A stretch of 64,000 bases of DNA. Origin: Microvelia longipes. Lineage: Eukaryota; Arthropoda; Insecta; Hemiptera; Veliidae. Both the position numbers and the translations under genes were made by a program. The stretch is taken from the NCBI GenBank assembly GCA_018340805.1, contig JACMZG010001914.1:19479881-19543880 (forward strand), read 5' to 3'. Positions 43,752 to 55,921 of this stretch are shown one piece after another; position 1 is the stretch's first letter, and every line of letters begins with the position of its first letter. The notes beneath the pieces were generated by a model, which did not search any database, had not been told where the DNA came from, and saw only the letters and a list, made by a program, of their open reading frames with translations.

Positions 43752-45950
43752 CATACATCACATCACTATCAGATATCACCGCTGTAATCGCTGAATATTT
43801 AACCCTGGTTGAGTTGCGACTATTCAGTGTCACTGAAATCACTATCAAACATTGTAATACTTTCTATTAAATAAATACAGTTTTGTAATTAATTTAAACT
43901 TGAACATAAAGAAACAATAAATAGATAATAAAACAGTGTTGCCATCTAGCGGAACTACAGTTGAACTACAACGAGACTTTCAATGCTCCTCCCGGCAAAA
44001 GATGAACTACCAACTGTACAAAAAAGTTTTTTTTTGCACGCCGTAAAAAACTCTCATCTTTACAGTGGATACCAATTTTGCATTTCACGTTCTGTTCAAC
44101 AGGAAATAAACTGAACCTATACTTCCTACCTCAGAAAAACTTATTTTCTGTAGAGGGTTTTACAAGAAAGTGCTAAGTAAGAACTATGCCTGTATATTGT
44201 GTCCATCATGACCTTTTATTTACCACTCTTTTATCAAAGATCAACCCTAGAAATACAATTGAGATTTAACTTTTAAAAAATTCGCTTCAAAAGAAGAAAA
44301 CGAGGTAAATATGTTAAAAAGTGATAGCCCTATGTGTGCTCCCTTTGGGAATCCTCTTAACATTTCCTTACACGGTGGGAAAAAGAAAAGTCAGTTTAAC
44401 TATTCAACAGGGTTAAATTTTCTCTTTTTAGATAGCTTTTACTTTTACGGGTTGCTTTCCTTTGAACCCATCACTCTTGTCTTTACGCTTATTATCATAA
44501 CTTTTTAGTGATAAGTACAATTTTTACCGCGTATTGTAATTTTAAGAAGTGTATATTGCGTATAACTTTGGTTTTATGAGTTATATTTTGTTAAGTATGG
44601 ATATCTTTTTTTTCCACCAATTAAAGCATTTTTAGTTAATTTTATCCTGTGGAGAACCATTTCACCAATGTAGTGAACTCATTCACTCGCATTGCAATAA
44701 TATATTTTAATTACCAGGTTCTCTAACAAACTATTAATCTTGTTTTTCCCAAAAAAAAGTATACAAAAAATTCTTGACGAAGTATACATTTCAAAGTTGT
44801 TTTACTAGCTTTGAAAACTTCAAAATAAAGTTTAGCCTTACATTTACCTGGGAAAATCTGTAAACATTGACTTTAACTCTAGTGTAAATAAAGATAAAGA
44901 TATCCTTCACGAAAACCAAGCTTTTCCAAATTTTCTCTTGTTTATCCCTCCCAAAGTAGTTTTTTGAAGTCCATAAACTTTTGTGCAAACAAGTACCCCC
45001 ATTTCGGGTGGTGGGATATTTAAAACGATTTGGGTCGTGGGATTTTCCGTGTCCCTTTTTCTTGTCCTTTGTTGGTTAAATGCTACCTTAAAAGTATAAG
45101 ATTTCTCAATAGAAAGGGACAATTTTGTTTGTTATTTGTTTAGTCTTTAAGGGTCTTTAACAATCACTTTTTAAGTAAATACCCCAACATCAACAAGTGT
45201 ATCGTGTTTACATTTTGTCTGAATACTAATTATAAAATAGGTGTAGAATATTGAAATAATTGTGTACTATAAATGGCCAAAACGTCTCTGTATTAACAAG
45301 CTAATATAAATTTTAATTTTAATGTCATTCTACTAAATACGGATATCAATGTGCGTTCTGTTGAAAGCCGCAATGAGCAACCGTTAGCAATCATGTTTTA
45401 AGTGTAAATTGCCTTCATAACTAGACCATACCTGGCCTTCTTGATAAAGAATAATGGTTACCGGATAGGGAAATAGTTATCTCTCTGCAATCTTTATAAA
45501 CTCTCATTCCAGCAATTAGTGGTGATAGTTTCCTATGTTTGTGCTTAGCAGTCCTAAAAACTACCAATGACATCTGGATGCAACAACGTCAAATTGTTTT
45601 GATCGCTAGAAACGATTTTAATTTAGTATTTATGTGGAAAATATAAGGAAGATGATACAATAATAATGATAATTATATTCCGCTATTATTATTATAATTA
45701 TCCAAAAATCCGTTATTCTACAAACGTGCATTGGTAATCGATAGTATTGGTAATATAGTATAATGGTCGAAGATATGATGCTTGTCTCAGATATAAGGAT
45801 GGGGTAGAATGTAAAGATCAAACATTAGGGATCATGAGAGGTGTAAGAATGAAATGTCTACTAATATAGTATTATCTGATTATGAAATGGAATAATTGTA
45901 ACAGCAATAAAACTAACACATTAAAGATTAATTTATAACTAATAAAAAAC
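43752..45950. other. Intron sequence, nothing firm
   Basis: A GTTGCCATCTAGCGG stretch at about 43938 is of a kind common in arthropod repeats, but no boundaries can be set. Open frames at 44311-44508 (+) and 44791-45122 (-) have no domain or splice context I can support. Confidence 0.4.
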
Positions 45951-46220
45951 TCCAACAAATAACTTTAATGAATAACTGCAATGAATAACTCCAATGAATA
46001 AATCCAATGAATAATCCAATGAATAAATCCAATAAATAACTCCATGAATAACTCTAATAAATAACTCTAATAAATAACTCCAATGAATAACTCCAATGAA
46101 TAACTCTAATGAATAAATCCAATGAATAATCCAATGAATAAATCCAATAAATAACTCCAGTGAATAACTTTAATAAATAACTCCAATGAATAACTCCAAT
46201 GAATAACTCCAATAAATAAT
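45951..46220 (+). repeat. 13 bp minisatellite with higher-order structure
   Basis: About 20 units of CCAATGAATAACT and variants (T for C, A for G, one-base-shorter ATAAT form). A block of about 56 bp, with the unit order including the 12 bp variant, occurs at 45989-46044 and again at 46103-46158, so the array grew by copying several units at once. The open frame across it on the minus strand is a by-product. Confidence 0.88.
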
Positions 46221-46499
46221 TTTTGCAATGCTTGTGGGCTGGCTTTGCCGAAGATTCCATCGTTAACAGCAACAAAACAAATTCAATAAAAAGTAGAGAA
46301 TTTGTTTTAGCACTTTGTTTAAGTGTTAACACCTATCTTGTAAGCACTGTTTAAGTAACATAAATAAACGTTAGATTAATACACAGCCAAAAGAACTGAG
46401 ATATACATTTTTTAGCAAATTCTAATATGGCAAGTCGTCTTCATCAGCCGTATAAAATATTCATCTTACAACTAAATTTATACCAAATATTAAAATTAT

Positions 46500-47052
46500 A
46501 CAGGGTGTCTCAGGATGGGCTTAACGATACGTGTAAATTACAAAAAATCCATTTTTTGAAAAAAAGTAATTCTTAATAAAAGCTCCTGCATGTTTTCAAA
46601 CTATGATTATTTTCAAACTTTTATTTCTAACGGTTGACTCAAAAACTGCAATATTTGAAAAATGAACAAAGAGCAAAGTAGGCTTAATTTTTAATTTTCG
46701 AAAAAAAGTATTCTTTATAAAATTGTTTAATTGTCCCCCTAAGATAACGTTCATAAACAAAATTAAAAAAATCAAAATTTATCTTAGTTATTACGAAGTT
46801 TACAATACTAAATAAGTTTAATACCTTTTAAAGCGATGTATCATTTATCTAGATTGAACAACTTTTAAACTATCCAAATTTCAAAGTGAAGGGGAATGGG
46901 GTAAATTTTAATTTAATTTTTTTATGAAAAAATTTTCTCAGGGTTACAATTAAACATTTTTATAAAGAATATTTTCTTTTTGAAAAGTCAAAATTAGACC
47001 TACTTTACTCTCCGTTCATTTGTCAAAAATTGAGTCTACCGTTAAAAAAAAC
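46500..47052. mobile_element. Foldback with ACAGGGTGTC left end
   Basis: Left end TACAGGGTGTCTCAGGATGG (46499 on). Arms 46618-46740 and 46930-47052 are imperfect inverted copies (AACGGTTGACTCAAAAACTG; TGAACAAAGAGCAAAGTAGG; TATTCTTTATAAAATTGTTT). The outer right end is cut off where a GC-rich family C fragment begins. Related in its terminal motif, not in its body, to the 18.6 kb foldback. Confidence 0.65.
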
Positions 47053-47125
47053 AAGAAGCCTTCGGCCTCTTAGCCACTCCGCGGCCTCGGCCGCTATGTG
47101 GCGTCGGCGCTGGTAATCCGCACCC
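47053..47125 (-). repeat. GC-rich family C end fragment
   Basis: On the minus strand: GACGCCACATAGCGGCCG, AGGCCGCGGAGTGGCTAAG and AGGCCGAAGGCTTCT, the same style of mini-hairpins as at 27.1 and 40.6 kb. Confidence 0.6.
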
Positions 47126-47611
47126 TGGTAACACAATTTAGTAGAGTACAAGTTTGGTACAATTGATAAGTTTTGACTTAAATGTGCTAAAACCAATTCT
47201 TTCTTTCTTTTTTTCAATTTACATTTCTTGTAGATGTTGCATTACTTTTGCTGATGATATTATTATTTGATGCTAATATGATCAAATTTTGCTCTTATTA
47301 CCTATTCCTCATTACAATTTTATAGCGTTATGTACTTTTTTAAGTCGTCCTAACACTTTAAACTTTTAAGTTAAGATCTATAAAGTAGCGGGTTTTTGTT
47401 TTTACAAAGATTAATGTATTAGAGAGTTAAATATATAAAATGAAAAAGAAAGAGTTGAAAGGATGTGTAATAAAGATTAAAGTAGTGCTAAAGTAGTTTA
47501 TCTTTAAGAAAGTTAAGTTAAAAAAGAACTTGTATCTAGTACAGTTAAGTAGGGCGTTACAAAATAGTGGACAAATTTATAGTGTAATTGTATCACTCTG
47601 ATTTTTCTCTT
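47126..47611. other. Intron sequence, nothing recognised
   Basis: No exon or shared repeat. Confidence 0.4.
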
Positions 47612-47738
47612 CTTTTAACGAATTTTTGAAGAAAAAATGAGCTAATGAGGTTGAGGTCATTGAGAGTGGGAGGTGAATTTTTTGGAAGGGGGGACTCACT
47701 GATCAAGAATATTTATTATATATATATATATATATATA

Positions 47739-47813
<75 letters not shown>

Positions 47814-47822
47814 TTTATATAT

Positions 47823-47878
<56 letters not shown>

Positions 47879-47887
47879 TATATATAA

Positions 47888-47938
<51 letters not shown>

Positions 47939-48190
47939 CGGGGGCTGTAAAGCAGACCCTGCGCTGAGGCCTCGGAGCGGCAAAGAGGCCGATGGCCTCT
48001 AGTTTTGAATTGTTCATTTGAAAATTCGTTGACATCTTGGCAGTATGTCACTTATATAAACCAGTAATATGACGAACTGATAATACAACAACCATGTGGT
48101 TGCGATGCGGCTACGGAGACGCGCGTGGCCCGTGAAGCCGCCTCCTACCCGAGCCTAAGGAGCGGCAAAATCGCCGAAGGACTTTTTGTT
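47612..48190 (+). repeat. Family C repeat, copy 4 (short)
   Basis: AACGAATTTTTGAAGAAAAA and AATGAGGTTGAGGTCATTGA open the copy, followed by a long TA run (47714-47938) and two GC-rich ends: GAGGCCTCGGAGCGGCAAAG / AGGCCGATGGCCT (47955-48000) and GTGGTTGCGATGCGGCTAC to GCCGAAGG (48090-48182). The middle promoter-like section of copies 1 and 2 is absent. Confidence 0.65.
47714..47938. repeat. (TA)n microsatellite in family C copy 4
   Basis: About 225 bp with TTTTA, TAATAATTA and TATG interruptions. Confidence 0.95.
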
Positions 48191-48284
48191 TTTCTATTGA
48201 GTAAAAAGCATTGAAAAAGAAAAATATTACGTCACTCTGGAATATCCATCTGTATGATTGCGTTACTTTTCATTATTTATTAAC

Positions 48285-48545
48285 GTAGGAATATTGAAAA
48301 AGTATTGCGTTTGCGAAAAAAAATCCGAAAGGATTTAACCTGAATTATCATGTTTAAGTTATTATTATGATTTCCTGAGTGATTTTCACAAAGTTGTCTA
48401 TCTGTATGTGTGTCTGTTATCATCGTAGCTCCCAGCTTGATTTTGCTAGAAAGTTGTAACTTGATACAAGAATTAATCTTTAGGTCTAGTTGTGTTATCC
48501 AGGGAATTCCTTCTTTATGACGTCATTATCCGGCAATAAGGACTA
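48285..48545 (+). repeat. Family A repeat, 5' fragment
   Basis: From ATATTGAAAAAGTATTGCGT through GTTATCATCGTAGCTCCCAG to TGACGTCATTATCCGGC (CRE at 48518-48525). The 3' half with the 5S-like module is absent. Confidence 0.8.
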
Positions 48546-49501
48546 CTAATTTGTTTTTTATCAGTTTTTAATGGCACGGCTGAACGGTCGATTCGATTCA
48601 TTCGCCTTTTTTGCATCCTTATCACCGAAGAGTTTAATGATTTTTTAAAAACAATACTTTATACTAGAAATAAATTCTGGAATTTTTTTAGGATTCTTTG
48701 TATCTTTATAATTTAAGGTTTATTCTTACACCTTTTCTTTTTTCTTAGGTGTATCAATTGTGTTTTATTCAATTATGATTTTGAATCATAGTTGTTAAGG
48801 GTTAGCTCATAGGCTGTTATTATATTAGTCTTAATTATTATAACAGTCCATATTATTCTTACGAGTATTATTATTATAGGTAGTAGTTTTTTTCAGTGGT
48901 ATTTGAAATTATTATGTACAGTATATACAGATTCTTAAAACAAGTAAATTTAAGAAGGAGGGGATTGAAAAGTATGTGATGCAGTCGTCTCTCAAATGTT
49001 TTTGAGATGATTTATTTGTTGTTAGTATTTTTTCAACTTAATAAATAAGATAGGTGTTAGTTAGGAAATACCTTCTTGAAAATGCAATAAGTTAAAACGG
49101 GGTTTCTAAAAAAAAGTCTTAACCAAAAGGAAAAGTCTTTTTCTTGAAAGGCTTTGAGATGGATGAGAAAATTTCCTTGGAACACTAGGAGTGATTTCAC
49201 ACACACATGGTTTCCACACAAGGTCCGGAAAGGTTTATCCGGAAAATCTATGATCCCTTTTGTCAACTTAACTTGACCTTCTTTTTCTCCTCTTTTTCAG
49301 GAAAAAGTTCATTCCATTGATGAAAACCTCCTTTATATGATATAAGTAAGAATTCAATTTGCTGAAAAACATTTCCTATTTGGAACGTCTTTTCTGCTAG
49401 ATATAATTTTATTAGAGGGTTCCTACATTAATGGATATTACTTTGTTTTTGGTGGTAGCGACTTTTGGTGAATGAATCGATATAATTTGCGGATTTTATT
49501 C
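48546..49501. other. Intron sequence, nothing recognised
   Basis: No exon or shared repeat. Confidence 0.4.
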
Positions 49502-50125
49502 ATTTTTACTTTTCCTCATTTATACTGTAGGTATATAGAAAAATGTGTTTGCGATAAATGCAAAACTGGGACATCACCTGAATTATCTTTTGTATGTGTT
49601 TTAAAGACCTCCTAAGTGGTTTTCAAAAAAGTTGTCAGTCTGTATGTGCGTGTGTCTGGGTGTCTGTTATCATCGTAGATCCAGCGTAATTATTCTGGAG
49701 GTTAAAAACTTGTTAAAAACAATCTTTAGGTCTAGTTTTGATATCCGAAAAATAATGTTTATTTGACGTCATTAACCGGAAATTATGACTCGGCAAAAAT
49801 TTATAAATTCAGAAACGACCTATTTGAGATTTGGCCCTGTTTGCAATGTGCAATGTCTCATTTAATTATCAGAATTAGTTTAATTTTTATTGAATTTTTT
49901 GATACATTTTTTTTAAAAATTGTAAAAAATCGAAAAATAATTGAATTGACTTATGTTTGATCATAGAAGTCAAGCAGCATTGAGAAAAAGAAATGTCTGG
50001 ATGAGTGACCGCAGGAAATTAATCGGATGTATTTACTATCTAGGGACGATCGAAGTGAGTCCTAAGTAGTGAGGATATGTGTAGCGAATCCGACGGGGTG
50101 AGGAAAAGTTTCTAGGTTACCCGTA
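49502..50125 (+). repeat. Family A repeat, both ends present, with 5S-like module
   Basis: Starts TTTTACTTTTCCTCATTTAT and ends GAGGAAAAGTTTCTAGGTTA, CCCGTAC. CRE at 49764-49771. 5S-like module at 49958-50020 (AAGTCAAGCAGCATTGAG, then TGTCTGGATGAGTGACCGCA). It has a deletion of about 140 bp before the module. The 11 bp motif ACTTTTCCTCA is inverted near the two ends. Confidence 0.85.
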
Positions 50126-50597
50126 CTAGTACTTATTTTTGATTTACGGATTAAAACTCTTTGAGTATATGGGCTATTAAATGAAAAGCAATAGTTATTG
50201 TATGTATTTTTTAACTTAGCAAACTAAAAAAAGTCTATGACGACGACTTAAAAATTTGTTTAAGAGTTGTAAAATATTTCAGTTTTAGCTGATGCTTGTT
50301 TCTTCAATTAAATCCATCTCGAGAATCTGTTAGGTTCAGTGAAATCTTTCTATATTATGAAGTAATTAGATACCTAAAGACTTTACATAAACATAACTTT
50401 TGACTCAGGACTTAATGTTTGCTTACCCGATCCTCTTCTAACATACGATCCCATTTACCGGCAATTAGAAACTTCTTGGTTCAGATACTGGTATGGCCAA
50501 TACATTTTTACGAGTGCCTATTTTTTTAGTTACATTAATAAGCGCGCAAGTGGCTTTAAGTCATTTCTTATAATTTAACATTCTGGCCTATTAATGT
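50126..50597. other. Intron sequence, nothing recognised
   Basis: No exon or shared repeat. Confidence 0.4.
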
Positions 50598-50956
50598 TCC
50601 TCATTTATGTATATCCAAAATATATTGGAAAGCATTGTGTTCACACTATTATCCGAAACCGGGTTTTCACCTGAAGCATCAGTTTTAGATGTTTTTACAA
50701 AGTTGTATGCGTCTGTATGTGTGTGTGTCTGATATAATCGTTGCGCCCAGTGTGTTTATTTGAAACTCGGCACAAATCCGGTCTATTCATTGAAATAATT
50801 TTTCAGTGATGTCATTAAAGACTAAAATATTGTTGTGAAATTTGACACGCATTTAGTACTACATAAGATCAACAAATGTCTTAAGTGTATTTAATTGACA
50901 GCATCAGTTCAGGTTTTATCATATTTGATAAAACCTGAACTGATGCATGTTAACCG
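50598..50956 (+). repeat. Family A repeat, left part, host of the BEL insertion
   Basis: TTCCTCATTTATGTATATCC to AATTGACAGCATCAGTTCAG follows family A. The copy continues on the far side of the retrotransposon at 56074. At the point where other copies have a T-rich linker, this one has two hairpins, and the BEL element inserted in the second. Confidence 0.75.
50901..50946. repeat. Perfect 21 bp stem hairpin with TATT loop
   Basis: GCATCAGTTCAGGTTTTATC plus A, loop TATT, then the exact reverse complement (50926-50946). The next hairpin, split by the BEL insertion, has the same loop. Confidence 0.9.
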
Positions 50957-51085
50957 TGTTAAATTCTTAACGACCTATTATATAAAAGAACTAACAGAAA
51001 CTTTTAACTAATATAATGTACCAAATTATTATAAGTCAATACAATCTGTCAAACTTTAAAATCTAAATAAACTAATTATTTAACA
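50957..51085 (-). repeat. BEL 3' LTR
   Basis: 129 bp, TGTTAAAT to ATTTAACA (8 bp perfect inverted ends), no difference seen from 55945-56073. On the minus strand a purine-rich run, GGAGGGGGGAAAGA (51086-51099), directly precedes it and fits the polypurine tract. Confidence 0.95.
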
Positions 51086-52418
51086 TCTTTCCCCCCTCCG
51101 TGATTACAGCTATCTTAGTCATGGGTCTTTTATAGACTCCTTTCGCTGTGGTTACTTCCACTGTCCGTACTTGGCCATCCTTTCCACCAAAAATTTGGGA
51201 TATTCGACCTCTAGGCCAAGAATCTGTGGGGTTCTGCTCGTCGACTATAATCACTAAATCGCCAATTTTTGGTGGATCGACCCTCTTAAACCACTTTGCT
51301 CTTTTAGTAAGACATGGGAGGTAGTCTTTCACCCATCTCTTCCAAAAGGAATTTAATAATAAAGCTTTTGTTTTTTGTAAACGCTTCTTACTGAAATTTT
51401 CCTCGTTTATTTTCATTTCAAACGGAGCCATCAAAAAATCGTTTGGAGTCAACGGTGATTCATCAAGAGGATCGTCTGATGTATCAGTCAGTGGCCGTCG
51501 ATTTAAAGTTGACTCAATCCTGGTTAGCAAGGTTACCAATTCTTCGTCCCTAGGATATTGCTCTCTCAATGTTGATTTTAAAGCAGTTTTGACACTCCGT
51601 ATCAGTCGCTCCCAGCATCCCCCATGTGAGGTGCTCGGTGTAATGAAACTCCACTTAATGCCGTCGCCAATGCCACTTAGTACTTTTTGAATCTGGCCAT
51701 GTTGCAAACGCCTGACCTCACTTTTCAGTTCTTTCTCCGCACCGACTAGATTTGTTCCATTATCTGAAAACATTTCTGATGGGCAAGGTTTTCGACTAAC
51801 AAATCTCTGGATAGCCATTACACAACTTTCTGTGTTTAAAGAGTGGGCAACCTCAATATGTACGGCTCTTGTAGAAAGATACGTAAACAGAACCCCCCAA
51901 CGCTTTTCGTGACGACGTCCTACAGTGACTTCAAAAGGTCCAAAATAGTCCACGCCCGTGAAATAAAATGCGTGGGGAGGACAGGTGACTCTAGCTGACG
52001 GTAGAGGACCCATTTGCGGTGGTCTTGGTCGTCTAGTCCTAAGCTGGCAATCTATGCATTCTCTCGCCACTTTCTTTGCCACTGAACGGATTCCAGTTAT
52101 CCAAAATCTTCTCCGTACTTCGCTTATTACTGAACTCACGCCTAGATGAAAGAAGCGTTCATGATGGTATTTCACAATTAAAACTCCAACATGATCTTTT
52201 CCGTCTAATATTATTGGATTCTTTTGAGTTGCACTTAATTCAGGAGATGCGTCCAACCTCCCGCTGACCCGAATTATAGAATCCGCATCTAATATAGGGC
52301 ATAGACTATATATGCGACTCTTTTTAGACACATTATGTGTCCGAGATAACTTCTCTAATTCAAGAGTAAATGCTCTGTATTGGGAATGTTTTACTAACAA
52401 TGTTTCGGCCGCATTCAA
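51072..52418 (-). pseudogene. BEL/Pao integrase region of pol
   Basis: 448-residue open frame overlapping the 3' LTR by a few codons. In order: zinc-binding H86/H91 and C121/C124 (HHERFFHLG ... CIDCQ), then the catalytic core with D157 (TGVDYFGPF), D219 (MFSDNGTN) and E270 (GGCWERLIRSVK), spaced as a DDE integrase; then a C-terminal PKIGDLVIIVDE and WPRGRI part typical of the Pao integrase tail. This segment is itself intact and ends with a normal stop, but it is out of frame with the RNase H part (frame change near 52470), so the polyprotein is not continuous. It would insert the cDNA into the host genome. Confidence 0.93.
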
Positions 52419-52461
52419 CTCCTCTGGTTTTAGTTCCTCTATTTCATCAAAGCTTCTCTTT

Positions 52462-53586
52462 TCAAATCTCCATGGTCTGGTTTAGAGTTAACCCTGTTTT
52501 TAATATTTGGATGTATCGCTTCATCCATGCCGTTACTCTGAGAAGTTTTAGCCAAGAGGAGAACTTTCGAATCGGGATTACGTCTACGTCAATGAATAGT
52601 TGCAGGCCTGTAAAGGCTTTCCTGCACTCGGATTCCTCACTTTCTTCTTTTAGTTCAGAAAGTTTTGGCCAACTCTGCTCACTCTCTCTTAAAAAGATCG
52701 GACCTTTCAGCCATAATGAGAACGAACTCTCATCGAAACATCGCCGGCTTCGCGTGGCAATGTCTGCTATGTTTTCTTTTGAGGGGACCCACCGCCAGTC
52801 ATTTCCGTGAGAATGTTCTTTTATAGCCTCTATTCTATTGGCTACAAACTGTTTGTAAGGACCGCCATCGCCTTTTATCCAGTATAGAACAGTCTTCGCG
52901 TCAGTCCAGAATACTTTTCGTTGCACCTTAATTTCAAGAGCTGTAAGTATACTCTGAGCAAGTCGTGAACCCAATACCGCAGCTTGCAACTCCATTCTCG
53001 GCACTGTCCAGTTAGATTTAATTGGTGCGGTCCTGGCCCTAGCCATGACAAACGCTGTGTCTAGCATTCCTTCACTAATGACTCGCAGGTACGCTACCGC
53101 CGCAAAGGCTTCCTCACTGGCGTCCACAAAAGTATGAAGTTCAACTGACTCCGCCCCGTCTAAATCGGTATGATAGCATCTAGGAAGTTCCATCGTTCGT
53201 AATCCTTGATGCTCGCTTATCCATTTTTTCCAAAGAGCAAACAAGTCTTCCTCAATTACTTCGTCCCACCCCGCTTTAGCTTTCCAAATTTGTTGAACCA
53301 GAATTCGACCTTTAATTGTTGAGGGCGTAACAAGCCCCAATGGGTCGAACACAGACATCGTCGCACTTAGGACCTCTCGTTTTGTTGGGTACTGATTCAG
53401 GTCGGCCTCGTCCAATTTCTGTAAAGTTCTGTGAGGCCCAACGTCAGCTGGTCTTTCATAGAATCCCACCATAGGCCTAGTACTCGCTCGATTGGCAGCT
53501 CGGTTTCTGGGGACAAATCCTTTACTGCTATCATCCTTAGGTCTACTGGGATCGTAGCCAGCACATCTTTCGAGTTCGACAACCAA
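52462..53586 (-). pseudogene. BEL/Pao RNase H region of pol
   Basis: The open frame is 374 codons, but only about residues 55-374 read as pol: KLDEADLNQYPTKREVLS, then FDPLGLVTP, the connection typical of Pao elements, and an RNase H with D155 (FVDAS), E199 (RMELQAA), D229 (FWTDAK) and D275 (ENIADIATR), all four catalytic acids present. The first 50 or so residues are out-of-frame sequence overlapping the RT segment. The frame is lost at the 3' end near 52470, where integrase follows in another frame. Confidence 0.92.
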
Positions 53587-53813
53587 TTACAAATTTCAAA
53601 TCCACCTTCCTTCTGAATTTTAATGACTTCCTTTACCCGCGTGATAGCTTCTTCGACTGTGTTAAGCGATTCAATATGATCATCCATGTACTCTTTTCCT
53701 ATAATCGCTTTGGCAGACTCAGGATAAATGTCTTCAAACCGCTGTGCGTTCTTCTTTATCACGTAGAGGGCTGTGGTAGGAGAGCAAGTTGCACCGAATG
53801 TCATTGCTTCCAT
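53397..53813 (-). pseudogene. BEL/Pao reverse transcriptase, catalytic YMDD segment
   Basis: 138-codon frame with MEAMTFGATCSPTTALYV, the usual RT fingers/palm block, and YMDDHIES (YMDD at residues 42-45), carrying two catalytic aspartates. It is joined by frame changes near 53865 upstream and near 53430 downstream. The last 15 or so residues are frame-shifted readthrough. Confidence 0.9.
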
Positions 53814-53838
53814 AACATATTGATCAGGGTTTCTGTTC

Positions 53839-55203
53839 CTATCCTGCCCACGCCATAAAAACCGTTGGGAATCGGCAAACAGACCGGATCCTAACCTGGT
53901 GGAACGTTTCTTTTATGTCTCCCATGATAGCAATCGGACGCTGTCGAAAACGTAGTAAACAGTCCGGCAAAGATGTAAAGAGGTCTGGCCCGCTTATCAG
54001 TCCATCGTTAAAGCTTACGCCATCGACTTTGGCAGCGGCATCGAACACAAAACGAAGTTTGCCCGGCTTATTTGGGTTCCGCACGCCAAAATGTGGTAAA
54101 TAAAATGTACGGTCTGTGCACATCTCAGCTTCCTCTCGTGACAACTTTCGTGCATATCCTTTCGTCTCATAATCCTTTATTTTACTGTCATATTCCGCGG
54201 CTAAAATTGGATCCTTGTCCATTTTCCGTTCCATGCCCCGAAGTCTAGCGAAGGCGTAACTATAACTTGAAGGATATTTGTGTTCATCATTTTTCCACAA
54301 CAGCCCACTCTCGTAACGGTCACCTATAAACTTGGTGGTCTCTTCTAATACCTTTAATCCTCGTTGGTCTTCCACTGAGAGCCTTAGTGTCTGTTTGTCT
54401 GATATTCCTCCAAAGTTCTCCATAGAAAAAAAATCCTTTACAGCTTGGTGTAGTATATCTTTCTCCTCGTCGTGCCTAATGCAACTAAGGCTGTACTGGT
54501 TGTCCACTCTTCCTTTTAAGTCAGCTTTACCATGAAGAACCCATCCCAATTTTGTCCAAGAAAGTACAGGAGCATTTGCTGGTCCTTCAATGACTTTGCG
54601 TTGTAATATAAGTTGGCAGTTGTCTTGCCCTATAAGAACTGTTGGTTTCTGATCAGATAGCGGCAATGGCTGATTAAACCCTGATAGATGAGGCCAAACT
54701 TGTTTGAATTTCACGCACTCTAAGTTTTGTTGGGGTAAACTTAATCCTTTCATTGTATGGATTCCTGACATCTCAAAACTCTCGTCTTCGTACTTCCCTC
54801 TGATCATGACCTTAACCTTTTTTGAGTCATCTTCTTGATGTATTGAACTATTTGTCCAACCTATTTTTAATGGGCATTTCCCCCCCTCTAATCCTAAGAA
54901 GTCAGCAATTTCTTGGTCAATTAACGTCACAGTTGAACCATCATCCAGAAGTGCATAGGTTTCTATAGAATTTTTTGGTCCACTTAACACAACCGGACAT
55001 ACCTTTAGCAGTACTTTAGTCTTTAGCCTGCCTACCTGGGTGGATACTGGTTCTGGTGAGATACTTGCAGGTTCGTTATTGGAGCCAACTGCATTTGTTT
55101 CTCCACTTTGCTTACTGTTATCGCTCTGAACTGGATCGCTATGCAACATTCGATGATGAAACCTTCTGCACCCCTTGATTCCACATTCTTTCTTGCACGG
55201 CAC
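53839..55203 (-). pseudogene. BEL/Pao gag end, protease and RT N-terminal part
   Basis: 454-codon frame. It starts in the last gag zinc motif (CGIKGCRRFHHRMLH), continues to the aspartic protease with ALLDDGSTVTLID (catalytic DDGS at 87-90), a DUF1758-type region and an LGWVLHG block, then the Pao RT start: FYLPHFGVRNPNKPGKLRFV and IMGDIKETFHQV with the first catalytic Asp at about 429. Ends by frameshift near 53865. The protease cleaves the polyprotein and the RT copies the RNA. Apart from the two frame junctions, this part is undamaged. Confidence 0.93.
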
Positions 55204-55873
55204 CTCCTAACTTGATGTCGCCCGAAACAGGAAAAACAGAGGCCTGCCTTGGATATTAAGGCCCACCTTTCTTTAACCAAGGCCTTTCTCAATGTTTTAC
55301 AAGACTCAGGTTTATCATGCGCCTCGGAGCACCCAATAGCACATTTGGTCTTATCTGTCTTCCATTTTGAAGTCCCTTGCGCTGAATTAAGATTTACAGC
55401 TTCATCAGGGCAAATTATTTCGTCTTCATCTCGATTAGTGTCTTGACTCGTCAGTACTGATTTGGTTGGCACTTTGGGTTTATTGGATGAGTTTTCTGGA
55501 GGCTTGTAGTATAAACTCATGGTGGTTGCTTCAGTCTCAAGCCATTCTGCAAACTGCTTTAGATTTGGAACTATTATTTGCTTATCTCGTACGTATGTTG
55601 CCCAACTATACTTTGAATAAGTTGGTATTTTCAACACCAACTCAGATAGAAGTTGTGGATTCATGAGATAAGCCTCCCGATCTAAGCTAGCAGCAGTAGC
55701 AGATATTGTAGCCCACTATTATCATGCTTAGCACTGTCCTCTTTAACGTCTCCCTGGCGACTGGGCAGGGCGAGTTCTGGTGCTAAGGTCATCGGAACAT
55801 TCCCAATAGAACAATATTTAACAGGAGTAATACCTTTCTTATTCCTTTGGCTTCTTCTTAGCGGCAAAGACAT
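55032..55873 (-). pseudogene. BEL/Pao gag, short and frameshifted
   Basis: The first frame begins with ATG at 55873, 72 bases after the 5' LTR (RRSQRNKKG start, 63 codons). A frame change near 55690 leads into a frame with DREAYLMNPQLLSELVLKIP, WATYVRD and FAEWLETEA, typical of the middle of BEL Gag, and then the CCHC-like C-x4-H...C and LCFSCFGRHQVRRCR. A one-base loss in an A-run near 55190 moves the last zinc motif to the protease frame. The total is far shorter than usual BEL Gag, so a piece between the N-terminal and middle parts is probably deleted. Confidence 0.85.
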
Positions 55874-55921
55874 CTCATAAAGTTTTAGTATATCGTGGCA
55901 CGTATACTAGATCAAAACTTA

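Noticed and set aside
45951..46220. CRISPR-like array
   Set aside because: Units of 12-13 bp without spacers; a plain minisatellite in eukaryotic DNA.
46054..46332. 92-codon repetitive open frame on - strand
   Set aside because: Translation of the 13 bp minisatellite; the unit length not being a multiple of three gives cycling residues, with no protein features.
52370..52810. 146-codon + strand open frame and other + frames in 51-56 kb
   Set aside because: Antisense shadows of the BEL pol segments.
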